From contig NC_054744.1 of the NCBI RefSeq assembly GCF_018143015.1, positions 310,001 through 374,000 on the forward strand: DNA of 64,000 nt, read 5' to 3'. A model generated the notes under the pieces. The model was not told the origin of the DNA. It ran no database searches and saw only the letters and a program-made list of their open reading frames with translations. This document shows, piece after piece, positions 32,201 through 43,200 of the stretch (its first letter is position 1; each line of letters starts with the position of its first letter). Both the position numbers and the translations under genes were made by a program. This stretch comes from Lytechinus variegatus. Taxonomy: Eukaryota; Echinodermata; Echinoidea; Temnopleuroida; Toxopneustidae.

Positions 32201-32577
32201 AGCATCCATTCCTACTGGCCACTGATGCAAGTGAGGTAGGAGTTGGTGCAGTTCTCCTTCAGTTGGATGAAGAGGGTTTCATGAAACCTGTGAGCTACTT
32301 TTCGAAGAAGCTTGATGTACACCAGCAAAGATACTCTACGGTAGAGAAGGAGTGCCTAGGTCTGGTGCTGGCAGTTCAACACTTTGATGTGTATTTGAGT
32401 AGCTGCCCCGATGTGACCGTTTTCACGGATCACAATCCACTAACCTTCCTCGAAAGGTTTAGGAACAAGAATCAGAGACTGTTCCGTTGGAGTCTGTTTC
32501 TTCAGCCTTATGGGCTGAACGTGACTCATATCAAAGGAAATGACAATGTTATTGCGGATGCGCTTTCTAGAGTTTAG
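29110..32577 (+). CDS. pol: Pol (PR-IN-RT-RNase H), Gmr1-like retrotransposon
   Basis: Open from 29110 with no ATG near its start, in the +1 frame relative to gag and overlapping it by ~90 bp, so expression by frameshifting is likely. Counting from 29179 as residue 1: aspartic protease DTGS at 47-50 and LLGNDL at 115-120; integrase zinc finger H280, H287, C317, C320; integrase catalytic D351, D410, E446 (D,D-35-E); GPY/F module at ~586-620; reverse transcriptase ~700-900 with KLDLMKGYW and YLDD at 867-870; RNase H with ATDAS 1014-1018, E1057, TDHN 1083 and DALS at the end. Integrase before RT is the reverse of the usual gypsy order and is the hallmark of Gmr1-like elements. All catalytic residues are present and no stop interrupts, so the copy may be active or recent. 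The product would cut Gag-Pol, copy the RNA and integrate the DNA. Confidence 0.93.
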   Translation, partial: RTRILVRIKSRPAVNFVRPATVCVGDPVCVDGVKHKFHDGVDEGYKEFISDGTVKFTVDGEEFPVVILRDTGSVQTLLIADESSLESCFTGMRTLIQDVNEGFKSVPLYDVELCSGLVSGRVTVGIVSRLPMKGITMLLGNDLAGGKVQPSTVLSDVPVVDSKTEALKTAIPGIFPSCAVTRAQAMAGRDEREVEHGGDIDLGDTVFRDLSESMNSQSGDDRTIFSQPALIAAQQSAADLKGLYHVALTAGEAEKVSQCYYIKSGVLMRKWCPPGRPADEDWVAVDQVVVPPQYRAEILRLAHDIPLAGHLGVRKTVARIRAHFYWPGLRKCVSEYCKSCHVCQVVGKPQHHIKPAPLIPIPVFPEPFSRVLIDCVGPLPKTKAGYQYLLTVMDSTTRFPEAFPLRNIQAKTVIDALLVFFTRYGLPQDIQSDRGSNFTSSVFQEVMHQLGIKQVNSSPYHPQSQGALERYHQTLKTMIKSYCSENTGDWEKGIPFLLFASRDTPNESTGFTPFELVFGHEPRGPLKVVKEHMLSESEVESGNVLDYVSQFRERLLRACELAGEHLRSSQGVMKARADKKAEPRSFEPGSKVLVLLPIQGEPLRAKFSGPYVVEKNLGKETYLVSTPDRRKTKRVCHINMLKKYYDRDEVATVAVVCEKAAEHIPGELEIPVEAEIGEGMSGKVNNSHVMANPSKILGHLSDFEQQDVVQILLDYPEVCGDKLGYTGEAIHDVDVGDHLPIKQHPYRLNPRKKSQVRKELEYMLACGVIEPSQSCWSSPVVLVPKPDGSQRFCIDYRKVNAVTKPDSFPLPRIEDCIDQIGNARYITKLDLMKGYWQVPLTERAREISAFVTPQGLFQCRVMPFGMRNAPATFQRLMNCVIAGLDNVVVYLDDILVVSDTWSDHLTCLRDVFVRLTKAGLVVNLSKCEFAQATVTYLGRVVGHGCVAPREAKVQAIVDFPAPSTKKGVMRFLGMCGFYRKFVPNFSDIVVPLTDLLKKGTKFDWTKPCEIAFQKLKAVLISKPVLQAPNFEHPFLLATDASEVGVGAVLLQLDEEGFMKPVSYFSKKLDVHQQRYSTVEKECLGLVLAVQHFDVYLSSCPDVTVFTDHNPLTFLERFRNKNQRLFRWSLFLQPYGLNVTHIKGNDNVIADALSRV

Positions 32578-33028
32578 ACAAATCTACAGTCAATTGCCAA
32601 ATAACCTCCTTAGAAACAACAAACAAAACAATAAAAAAAAAAAAAAAAACGACAACAAAAAACCGGAAAGCTGCAAACCGGTCGTTAACTAGTATTCACA
32701 TAATAAAAAAAAATAACACTAACAATAATAATAATTTTAAAAGAAAAGTGATTTTCTTCTTTTTACTCCATTATCCAGGTGGTCAAGCAATGTTTTGAGA
32801 TGAATGTCTATAATAGTTTATTAATAACTATCTTTTAATGACAAAAAAAATCGATATATCAATTACATGGAACAATTCATTTTGTTCTAACAAGTCTACA
32901 TATTCTAACTCTTGTTCTCTTCATTTATTTATTTTTTCTCTCTTCAGGTTCTGCATTTGTAAACATGAAGCTGGATCAAAGTTCTTGCATTGAAGGACTT
33001 AATTTCATTTTTTATGCTGCTATAGAAG
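32578..33028. other. AT-rich 3' flank of pol, no gene
   Basis: A-rich and AAT-rich text (poly-A near 32632-32650). TTTTTTCTCTCTTCAG at 32932-32947 would make an acceptable splice acceptor, but no exon follows convincingly. It could be the retroelement's untranslated 3' region. Confidence 0.4.
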
Positions 33029-33729
33029 AGAAATGTCAATGGTTGACCGTGTTTCTCAAATATGCACTACTGTAACTTTTCATTTAAGGAATATTTCTCG
33101 AATTAGAAGATATATTACTCAATCTGCCTGTAACAATGCAATTCGTTCTCTAGTTCTGTCCCGTTTAGATTACTGCAATGGTCTTCTCTCTAACATTCCT
33201 GTTACTCAAGTAGATCGCATTCAAAGGCTTCAAAATTGGGCAGCTCGAATAATTTATCAAGTAACAAGATTTCACTTCTCTAAACCACTCCTTGAATCGT
33301 TACACTGGCTTCCCATACGACATCGTATAGTTTTTAAGTTACTTTTGTTAGTTTTTAAGTCTCTCAATAAGCAGGCACCTTTATATCTGCGTGATTGTTT
33401 GACCCTATACACCCCTCGCAGGAATGTACGAGCCTCCAGTGACCCATTCCGTCTCACATATAAAATCACTAAGAAACTGGCTGGAGATAGGACTTTTACC
33501 ATAACCGCTTCAAAATATTGGAATCGCTTACCTTTTACTCTTAGACAATCACCATCTGTTCCTTCATTTAAAAAGGGACTTAAAACCTTTCTTTTTTCCA
33601 ATCCAGATTTTTAGGATTGTACGTTTTCATTTGTATAGTTGTAATAATCTCCTTTTCTTCTTGTAAGCGCTTTGGGCCATTCTGGGAAAAGCGCAGTATA
33701 TAAATAATAATAATAAATAAATAAATAAA
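33029..33729 (+). pseudogene. CR1/L2-type LINE, RT C-terminus and 3' tail
   Basis: The open frame 33033-33614 (193 residues) gives RSLVLSRLDYCNGLL, RIQRLQNWAARIIYQ, LHWLPIRHRIVFKLLLLVFK, APLYLRDCL, then KYWNRLPFTLRQSPSVPSFK and KGLKTFLF: thumb and C-terminus of a CR1/L2-type LINE RT. It has no internal stop. Below it, GTAAGCGCTTTGGG...AAAGCGCAGTATATAAAT plus (AAT)n is the 3' stem and tail. Only the last ~600 coding bases are present, so it is a 5'-truncated insertion, lying between pol and the LTR-like end at 34046. Confidence 0.87.
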
Positions 33730-34045
33730 ATATGGAAAGGTTATATATATGTATATAAAAAGACAAAAAAAGTCTTGCAGAGTTAAGTCACCTTGTTGTA
33801 TTGGCATGTTTTTTTTTCACGTGATATTAGACTTCCAAAGGTAAAACCAGCTTGTTATTGACTGAAGTTTCCTGCATCTCTTTTTGTAAAGGTTTATAAT
33901 GATACGTCTTGACTATACACTTGGATGGATTGTGTTTGTTTTCATATTACTCGTTCTTCTGAGTGTTATAATGTTATTTCTACATGCTTCTTTAAATGAA
34001 GGAAAGTTAAATTGCTATAACTTTCTTCTTTTAAGGGGGGAGGTA
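33730..34045 (+). other. Retroelement 3' region with small membrane ORF and polypurine tract
   Basis: A frame starting 33899 (89 residues) begins with one clear hydrophobic segment (LGWIVFVFILLVLLSVIMLF). It has no recognised family and may be chance. AAGGGGGGAGG at 34033-34043 is a good polypurine tract for plus-strand priming, immediately before the LTR-like end. Confidence 0.45.
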
Positions 34046-34232
34046 TGTCATGTACATGTGCGATATTTGTCAGCGCATGGGGGCGCTCATTGCGTATTAA
34101 AAGAAGTGTTAAGGTTACTTTACAAATTTTGTCTCTATTTTCGTCTCTTTTCTGTTTTGTATTGTTGATGTAGTTGTTGTGATAGTCGTACCAGGAAGGG
34201 TGTTCTCTTAAGCTCTCCTCCCTGATATGACA
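34046..34232 (+). repeat. LTR-like end (TGTCAT...ATGACA)
   Basis: 187 bp that begin TGTCAT after a polypurine tract and end ATGACA before an AT repeat; the six terminal bases are perfectly inverted. GTATTAAAAG near 34095 could be a TATA box. This has the appearance of a 3' LTR, but no copy of it precedes gag, so it may belong to a different or recombined element. Confidence 0.5.
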
Positions 34233-34464
34233 ATATATATATATAAATATATATATCATATATATATTTCAAGGAAAAAAACAGACATTCAAGAATCTAT
34301 ACACAACAAAAAAAGTAAGTCCCCCCTAAGCAAACATCAATAATTTCCGAACCAATGCGAGTTTTTGATATATTTTTACATGAGCGTGTAGGTAATTTTA
34401 TAAGCTAACCTCTGAATAAATGTTGTGGACGTATCTTACGTCATGCTTCAGTGAGCACCGTCAG

Positions 34465-34756
34465 AATAATAATAATAATAATACCAACATGCTTATATAG
34501 CGCATATCACTGCCAAATGCGTCCCTATGCGCTCCATTGGATATTATTACCCTGGCTTTAGCCCCGCAGCCTTTTACAGCGCGGTGGCATTTCAAGGAAT
34601 AAATTCCTGCCAGGTACCCACTTACCTCACCTGGGTCGAGTGCAGCACAACGTGGACGAATTTCTTGCTGAAGGAAATTACGCCATGGCTGGGATTCGAA
34701 CCCACGACCCTCTGTTTCAAAGTCCGAAGACTAATCCACTGGGCCACAACGCTCCA
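34465..34756 (-). mobile_element. tRNA-derived SINE, copy B
   Basis: On the minus strand: tRNA-like head from 34756 with A box TGGCCCAGTGG (34746-34736) and B box GGTTCGAATCC (34702-34692), then a body TGGCGTAATTTCCTTCAGCA, then a tail GGAGCGCATAGGGACGC... with GCGCTATATAAGC and (ATT)n. The head and body match the SINE at 50674-50969, the tail does not; this tail instead resembles the 3' stems of the CR1/L2-type LINEs in the window. Confidence 0.85.
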
Positions 34757-35831
34757 CACTCGGAAGGCAAAAATGTCACTTTTCAAAAGTCACAAGCAAA
34801 ATATCATGACTTTGATTCCATTTTATTGGAACTAATTCCACATTCTCATCATGAAAAATAGTCAGAAGGTTTGTAAAAGGTACTTTCTAAAAGACGATAC
34901 AACTTTTTTTGTTAAATTTTACGGTTGAATAAACTCAAGTCCAAATTTGCTATAATAGGATTTTTACACATTTCTATCAATAAAAATGCTAGAATATGAT
35001 GACAGTTATTTTGGGGAAGATTATCTTCAACAATATTCATCGTTTCACGGTTCAATGAACATTTATTGGAAACAAAAAATGCGATTTTCAAATATCGTAG
35101 GCAAGTATTGCTTCATTTTGGTAAATGAAAATGATTTTTTCTCAACTTTTTCGTTATGTTCATGACCAATTAACATGCTTCAATGATTAAAAGGTGTCAA
35201 ATTAAACATTTACGCTTGAATGAACATGTGGAATGTGATTAGCGCTGTTGTATGTTTTTGGAAAAAATGCAATTTAGAACTATGGATATCTGTCACAAAA
35301 CTCCTTGCACAGTTCATTTGATTTGATTTTATGAAAATCCCGATGTTTAATGCATCAGTGAGCACACAATATTCGAAAATTATGCAAATGAGAAGAAAGT
35401 TCAAGGACTTGGCCCCACTCTGTACCGTATCGAATGGTTATTTTGGTGTGTGCACCTTTTGGATAGTGTTACTCTAAAGCCATGTGCGAAGTTTCATGAA
35501 ATAACTGTTGGCCGAAGTAACAAAATCCTCCATGAAACAAATCATTATTTCATATTTGTTAAAATTTTGACTTCCTCTCTCATAGACTTGTGTACATTAT
35601 GGGTGCATACGTTTAAGCATACGTAACCCCTTATTCAATATGGTGGAACTTTTTTTTAAGGCAGTCCTTAGCAATGTCGTTTGGCAGTAATGTTTATCAA
35701 CCTATGGGCAGAATTCTGTGCAAAAATGAGCGAGCGAGCACATTCGAAAACTTAGGAATGAATACTCTTTATACTGCATAAATGTATTCTTTTCCTAACA
35801 ATTTCTCAGGAACAGTTGAATGTATGGACAG

Positions 35832-36095
35832 ATCAGTGGTGGATCCAGAATTTGAAATGGGGGAGGGGCCTATAATCGGGGAAGCCATCAACATTTTCAC
35901 ATTTTAACATGATCTAACAAGTTGTAGAAGATACTATCAAAAAACACTATGGGCCGCACAGCAGTTTCCAAAGTGGGGGGGGGGGGGCTGACCATGCCAA
36001 AAATCACAATCGTATTACATTTTTGTACTTGCTTATGGAAAAAAGTGGGGGCTGAAGCCCCCCAGCGACCCCCCGCTTCCACGGCCCCTGCAATA
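35832..36095. mobile_element. Fragments of G-run (CAGTGGTGGATCCAG) elements
   Basis: CAGTGGTGGATCCAGAATTT at 35832 and the inverse of GCAGGGGCCGTGGAAGCGGG near 36095 frame text with a 12-base G run. They look like termini of the CAGTGGCGGATCC family, but the two ends differ and no target duplication is evident. Confidence 0.35.
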
Positions 36096-36537
36096 CATCG
36101 TGTTAACTCAACCATGAACATACGATATCAATATTTGGTCTGAAGTGGTTCAATGATTGATATTAAAATAGCATAACACCAAAAAAATCACGTAAAACAA
36201 TTTTTGACCAACTTTGTATTTGCACAATCTGAAAAACGACTCTTGTGACTTTCCAAGATGGTCATTTTTAATTCAATCTTTAATTAGTCATGCATGACTC
36301 AACCGATCAATCTGATTTTTCCCCAGGAGTTGCTTAATGAGTGTAGAAAACTACCCATGAAATATTATATCTCAAAATAATTCTGTTCAAAAGTTACAGC
36401 ATTTTGATTTAGGGGGACTTACTTTTTTGTTGTGTATATTTGAAAGTGGTTAAACGAATGAATGCTCCTTATTTGAGAAATGTCTCTTTCTGTACCATAA
36501 GAAAATTGATTTTATAATTTTGCATTTTCCCCTTTAG

Positions 36538-36606
36538 ATGAACTAGATCTACAAAGACTATTGTCCATCAGAAACCAGTCATGCCGAATGCGAGAAGAAA
36601 ATCCGA
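36538..36606 (+). CDS. Possible host exon (23 codons)
   Basis: TGCATTTTCCCCTTTAG precedes and GTGAGT follows, good splice signals. The only frame without a stop reads ELDLQRLLSIRNQSCRMREE NP, a charged helical piece. It ends with one leftover base. It joins in phase to the next candidate exon only if that exon starts at 43878 instead of 43867. No family recognised. Confidence 0.35.
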
Positions 36607-36659
36607 GTGAGTAGATATCTTGAATCGTTTGCCAACATAGAATTTGTGAATGAAGGTAT

Positions 36660-39600
36660 TTTTTTTTCAAATGTTTAATAATAACAATAATAATAATATA
36701 TATGATTTGTATGGCGCCAAATCCATAAGAATATCAAATGCTCTAGGCGCACTAGTGCAAAGTAGAGATGAAAAAGAAGGAAAAGTATTTAGATTAAAAG
36801 TGCTGAGTACAATTAGAAGGGACAAATATCAATTGTAGGTCAAATGAAACATATAGGTTTTAAGATTAGATTTATACATTTCAACAGAGCTACTATCTTT
36901 AATGGTCCGAGGAAGAGAATTTCATGCGGATGGCCCAGCATGGGCAAATGTACGTTCCCCCCCCCCCCCACTTTGCTTTGATTTTAGGGATGACCATCAA
37001 ACTAGAGTCTTGAGAACGAAGAGATCTAGAAGGGGCATATTGGTGTATCAAGGAGATGTTATAGAGACGAGCGGATCCACGTGAAAGAGTAATAAAAGAA
37101 TCTTTAAAATAACGCGTTGTTCAACAGGTAGCCAGTGTAGCGATTTCAGAACGGGTGTGATGTGGCTGTGCTTATTGGTGAGGGTCACTATACGCGCAGC
37201 AGCATTCTGTAATTTTTGAAGTTTTGCAAGAGCATTTTGAGGTAAACCAAACATTAGGGCATTTCCGAAATCTAGTCGAGATGATATTAGAGCATGGGTG
37301 ATTTTTTTCTGTGGCATTGCGGGTGAGGTATTTACGGATGAAGCCTAGGTTGCGTAACTGATAGCGAACTGATTGAGAGATACGTTGAATCTGTGTGGAC
37401 ATTGTCATTTGGGAATCAAGAAAAATACCTAGATTACGGCAGGCAGTAGATAAGGACACTACATGCCCGGCGAGCGTGACTGAATTGATCGAGATCTTTT
37501 CTAATTGAGGTTTGGATCCATACATGATAAATTCACATTTTGCAAGGCTTAATTTAAGTGAATGTGAGTTCAACCAGATGTGGACATCGTCAACGCATCG
37601 CTCAAGATTGTGGATAGCGCTAGCTGCATCGCTCTGATTGGGTTTGAATGACGTATATATTTGAATATCGTCAGCATAGATATGATAAGAGAGTGAGTGC
37701 TGAAGGAAAATATTCCTAAGACCTGTTAGATATAACATGAACATGGTGGGCCCGCCCACAGAGCCTTGCGGCACTCCGCATTTAAGTGGTAAAAAAATCA
37801 GAAAGGCAACCGTTTATCTTTACAGCCTGGGAGTGAAGTGTAAGGTATGATTTAAACCATTGAAGTGCCTAACCATTGACACCGAGAGATATGAGAGTGT
37901 TGATTAGGACTGTGTGATTAACAGTGTATCATACCAGTGATTTTCCCTTATCCATCTCGTGGAGAACATGATTGGAAACATTTGTGAGGAGGGTTTCAAC
38001 ACTATGATGGGGGCGGTAAGCAGATTGGAAGGGATCAAGGAGGTTGTTATCTATGCAATAGTCTAATAATCGTGAAAAAACTACTCGCTCTAATATTTTG
38101 AAAAGGAATGGAAGATTAGAAATCGGACGATAGTTACTCAGGGATTGGGGGGTCAAGATTGGGTTTCTTCAGGATAGGAAGGATGTGAGCCGTTTTAAGG
38201 ACAGAAGGTACACATGCCTGATCAATACTTAGATTAACAATATAGGTAATAATACTAGCAAATGTAGAGCTGCATTCCTTGATGAGAACAGTATTGATGG
38301 GATCTAGATGGCTAGATTTGGCTGGTAGTCTGCGAAGTAGTGACTTTATCTCGTCAGGAGTCGTTGGCCGGATCGTATCGAAGGAAGCTGATGTGACAGG
38401 ATCGACAGGTGTAAGATCTGGGGTAAGGCTGTTCTGAATTTTATGTATCTTCGAGTGGAAGAAGTGGATGAATCTCTGGGCCAGTTCTTGACTATCGGTG
38501 TGTCTTGGGAGTAGAGAGTCCTGTTTACGATTGAGGAGACGGTTAGCGGTGGAGTAGAGTTTCTTAGTATCATTACCACACATGTTGATTAGCCCAACAT
38601 AGTAGGATTTCTTGGCGCGTTCAACAAGACGATTCACAACCTCTCGTTGCGCTTGGAACATCTGTCTGTCTATGCAGAGCTTGCCGTTAGATCGCCATCG
38701 TCGCTCGAGCTGTCGACGCTTGCGTTTCTCAACGGTTATCTTGCTATTGTACCAGGGGCTATCTCGGTGATCTCTCACTTTGCGGGTCTTGGCAGGGGCA
38801 TGAATATCGAGAAGTGAGGTTAGGATGGTGTTGTAGCGGTTGGTAGCCGAGTCGATATTCTCAGACACGGAGGATGGGGAAATAATATTGCTTTTCGCGA
38901 CATCTTCTATAAAAGACTTTCTATTGATATCTTTGATGTTGCGTGAGGTATATGCTCTATTGACACGATTTGATCTACAAGAGCGAATTACACAGGTGAT
39001 AGCAGCGTGGTCTGAAATACCTGGAATAATGTTCGGTTTGGAGATCGGTAGCTTGTCCGAGTTCCGGACGAGGACAACGTCAAGAATATGACCTTTGCTG
39101 GAGATCCAGAAACTTAAGAGTGTGCGGAGACGAAGTCTTATCCAGGTGTATGTTCAAGTCCCCCGTGATCAAGATAGAGGAAGGATTGCACAGTCTCTCA
39201 TCAAGAAATGCTGAAAAATCAATGAGAAACTGAGAAAATCCCTGAAATCCAGGAGGACGGTAGACGACGATGATGTCGACCTGCTTGGAGCCGGCATGAG
39301 ACAAAGTTCCAGACAGGGATTCGAAGGTGTCAAATTGTCCTGTTGGGCCAATATCAACATGAAGACTGTCCTTGTAGAGGAACCCGACTCCACCACCGCG
39401 CTTGGTTGATCTGGGGTGATGCTTGAAGAGATATCCTCGTGGACAGAGGTCAGCAGTTGCAGCATCATCGGACGTGGTAAGCCAGGTTTCGCAGACACAT
39501 GTGAAGTCGAGTCGGTGATCGAGGACAAATTCATGAAATGGGGTAGTTTTATTATGCACAGAACGGCAGTTAAGCATACAAAAATTTTATGTTGTCATTA

Positions 39601-39985
39601 AAACGGTCACGGCCACCCTTCCTACCTCGATGTGTCTTTCGTCCTCTAGTTATCCCTAAAGACATGATCGTATTACAAACTTCTTTGTTCTGATTACAGC
39701 AGAGTGTAGAATTAGAACAGGAATTGAGAGAGTGAAGTGTTTTACTGTCATATTTGTATGACACTGAAAGACAGTTTGTATCAGGATCAGGATCCGAATG
39801 GGCCTTACTACGTGTGACAGGGCCTGGGTTCGAATTCACATCACCTGATAACAATATCAAGATATGAAATGTCGATACAGAACATTGTACAGGAGCACCA
39901 ATATATTTCTTGCTCGGACCGAATGAACATACATTATTACGATTATGAACATTATTTACATATATATATGATCAATTTGTACATG
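36660..39985 (-). pseudogene. CR1/L2-type LINE, nearly full length, inactivated
   Basis: Read from 39985 downward: a short N-terminus with 2A-like GDVNSNPGP; an APE-type endonuclease at 39577-39080 (LNCRSVHNK, CETWL, GGGVGFLY, VVYRPPG, ITGDLNIHLD); a linker; reverse transcriptase from 38868 (LRRLPAKSSHLDPINTVLIK, LSNYRPISNLPFLFKILERV, RPHHSVETLL, CGVPQGSVGGPTMFMLY, IYADDIQIY); the C-terminus RLDFGNALMFGLPQ, NAAARIVT, LHWLPVEQRVILKILLLLF to 37048, then WNSLPRTIKDSSSVEMY further on. Frames break near 39575, 39085, 38145, 37785 and 37310 and stops replace codons near 37940 (at the FDTVNH motif). The 3' end has a GCGCC stem and (ATT)n at about 36670-36700. Domain order is that of a complete ORF2-type protein. 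Confidence 0.9.
39816..39860 (-). other. 2A-like translational recoding motif in the LINE N-terminus
   Basis: ILLSGDVNSNPGP: hydrophobic residues followed by D-V-x-x-N-P-G-P. Canonical 2A is D(V/I)ExNPGP; here E is N. 2A-like sequences at the N-terminus of CR1/L2-type LINE proteins have been described in sea urchins and other invertebrates. The frame is open upstream for about 40 residues (FGPSKKYIGAPVQC and on), so the motif is internal. Confidence 0.7.
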
Positions 39986-40215
39986 AGTATCGATAACATC
40001 ACTTCGGCCTAGATTGCAGTGCTGTGTTGCATAACACCTTGAGTTAAGCACAAGCATCAGGCATATAAAAGTTAAAAAGCCAGTAAGATTCATAGTGACA
40101 GTGAACATCTATACAAAACTAAACAAAAGGATCAGTAGTACACAATAGCAGCACAGTAGCAGCACAGACTTGAGCATGAGTGAACAGGCCAGATGTAATC
40201 TGGCATGTGTATAAA
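39986..40215. other. LINE leader or flank, no gene
   Basis: Sequence between the LINE N-terminus and the foldback element; AGCAGCACAG is repeated at 40147 and 40158. Nothing else seen. Confidence 0.4.
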
Positions 40216-43200
40216 TAGTCGATTTGACAGTCTCATAGGCTCAATACACCAACCTAGAAATGTTCTTTCCGATGAAGTTTTTTTCTTGATTCGTGTTCCT
40301 AAGGGGTCCTAGAACAAATTCAGCTTGGTTGCCAAAAGTTGCCGTTTGGGCAATTTTGCTAATTTGCATAAATCCAAAATGGCCGCCAGATGCCATCTTG
40401 AAAACCTAACTTTTGAACCCCTGTCCACAAAATGATGAGTAATGACTCGTTTTAGGGGTTTAGAGATGTGTAGAACTGATTTCTGTAATCATTTTTGCAA
40501 TATAAGGTCATCTTCAGGTCAAATCCAAGATGGCCGCCATATGCAATCTTGAAAAATTGACTTTTGTTCCCCTTGCCCAAGAATGACGAGTAATACCTCT
40601 ACTTAGGGGTTTTGGGGTGTGCAGAATCCATTTCTGCTTTCTATTTTGCAATATAATGTCATCTTCAGGTCAAATCCAAGATGGCCGCCATATGACACCA
40701 TCTTGAAATATCAATTTTTGAACCCTTTGCCCCAGAATCATGCATAATAACTCGATTCATGAGTCATTAGGTATGTTGATTCAATTCATGTAGTTATTTT
40801 GCACAAAGGATAATCTTCAGATAAAATCCAAGATGGCCGCCAACCGCCATCTTGAAAAATTACTGTCTGAGGCTTATACGTGTTAGAACTAATGTAAAGG
40901 GATTTCAGTAAGATACTCATTTCTTTTATTAATTCTCAAGTTTTTGTCCCAGAATCATGAATAATATCCCTCTTTTCGTGAGTTATATGGTATGTTTATT
41001 CAATTTCTGTTCATAATTTTGCAATGTAGGATCATCTCCAGGTCAAAATAATCCAACATGACCACTAAACGCCATATTAAGAAAAAAAAAACTACTTCCG
41101 AGACTATTGAACCTTGAAGAAGTGCTGTCCCTAATAAGGTTGTTGTTATGTATTGGAGCTCATGTAAGGGGATTTCAGTGAGAATGATTCATTTCTTTTA
41201 ATCACTCCATTTTTAGTTTGAGGTCAAGTCATGTCTAAGATGGTCAGATGGTTGATAGATTTCGTCATTAACCGCTTACTTTAGAATTAAACCATTCAAG
41301 GTTTGGGCTATGATTTCGGGAGTTTTGATCCCTTTTTTTATTTCTGTGCAACCATACTTTTCCAGTGAAATGACTTTAAAGTATTATTTGAATTAAAAAG
41401 TGATTTCTCCGTATTTTTTTTTCAAAAAAATTGATTTAATTATTAACTTCCTTTATAATTATTATTGGACTTTTCCTCCTGACAAGAGCCATTGACTTGG
41501 TCAGCAGGAGTGCACTCTTTAGCCTCCTGAAGAAGATAGGCTCCCCAAGACTGTTCCACGGTCAGGATTGTTCTCATTCGTGAAATGTTTTACGGAAACG
41601 ATGTCGCCCCTGCCTCTCAAGAAGTGGGAGTACAAGACCTAGTCATACATAACAGCTGCCTGTCTTACTGCATGTAAGGGGTTTGGACCATCCATCAGAC
41701 TTTGAGACAGTCAGAAATCCTGATAGACTCAAGACACCGACTGTCCTCCAGATATGTATATCAACAGCACACACTCGTCTGGTTATGGTGGACTCCTCAC
41801 CTACCTTGGACCGACTATATGTCTCTTGTCCCCTTTCACAGGACAAGCATATAAGCATCAGGATTGTAAAATCTGTCACAGTCATGGCCAAGCTCATGCA
41901 CGGAAGTAAGTCCTGGAAACGTACGCCGACCAAGAAAAGTGTCTAAACACCTTCCACGTCAGCTGCCTCGGACGTATCATGCACGTTAAATGGCAGGACA
42001 AAGTGAAAAATACAGAGGCCCTTCAGCGTACGTGCTGGCATCAAAAGCTTATTCTCGCTCCTTAGTCAAAGGCACCTCAGGTGGTTGGGGCATGTTTGCC
42101 CCATGAAACCTTGGCGAATCCCTTCTTGGATTCGCCAAGGTAAGGTAAGTTGTGTGATTGGTCTCACCCCATCGATAGATCACACCTCCGTTTTAAAGAC
42201 ACATGCAAATATGACATAAAACTTGCCGGCATAGACACTAACACTTATGAAGGTGTAGATGATAGTCGCCATCCATTCTATGGAGAGCTACTAAGTACAG
42301 GGGTCAAGACGTCAGAAAATAATCGGAATGCTAAATTGGCAGACCAAAGGCCTAGGAGGAAGGCTAGGGCAGCATCTCTATATAAACGTGTCTCAGCGCC
42401 CTCCTCCTTCATCTGTAAAAATTTGCTCTAGAGACTGCCACTCTAGAGTGGTGCTCTATAGTCACTCTCAAAAATGTAAGGCCAAGCGATACACCATCGT
42501 CTTTTAAGGCGAACTGATGCCTACCAATCATTGGACACATTGATTTAGAAAAATAATATTGATAAAACACTTTCAAATTGAAATATACCCTAAAAGCCTC
42601 TTCAGTACAAAGGTATGAATAGACCTTAAAAAATACACTCGAAATGGATAGCCCAAACCTAAAGAGGATTCATTCTAAGTTGAGCAATTAATGTTGAAAT
42701 GAACTTGAGAATTAATAAAAGAAATGAGTATTCTTACTGAAATCCCTTTACATTAGTTCTAACACGTATAAGCCTCAGACAGTAATTTTTCAAGATGGCG
42801 GTTGGCGGCCATCTTGGATTTGATCTGAAGATTATCTTTTGTGCAAAATAACTACATGAATTGAATCAACATACCTAATGACTCATGAATAGAGTTATTA
42901 TTCATGATTCTGGGGCAAAGGGTTCAACAATTGATATTTCAAGATGGCGTCATATGGCGGCCATCTTGGATTTGACCTGAAGATGACATTATATTGCAAA
43001 ATAGAAAGCAGAAATGGATTCTGCACACCCCAAAACCCCTAAATAGAAGTATTACTCGTCATTCTGGGGCAAGGGGAACACAAGTCAATTTTTCAAGATT
43101 GCATATGGCGGCCATCTTGGATTTGACCTAAAGATGACCTTATATTGCAAAAATGATTACAGAAATCAGTTCTACACATCTCTAAACCCCTAAAACGAGT

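Larger units (their letters stand above)
34300..36436. mobile_element. TA-flanked inverted-repeat element (Tc1/mariner-like ends)
   Basis: Left TACACAACAAAAAAAGTAAG TCCCCC, right the inverse of TACACAACAAAAAAGTAAGT CCCCC, both flanked by TA. The 2.1 kb between contain no transposase frame and hold a SINE (34465-34756) plus G-run fragments near 35832-36095. Between 34860 and 35820 I see only AT-rich sequence. Non-autonomous. Confidence 0.75.

Noticed and set aside
34046..34232. Confident 3' LTR of the gag-pol element
   Set aside because: Boundaries look right but the sequence does not match the region before gag, so it is kept only as a candidate.
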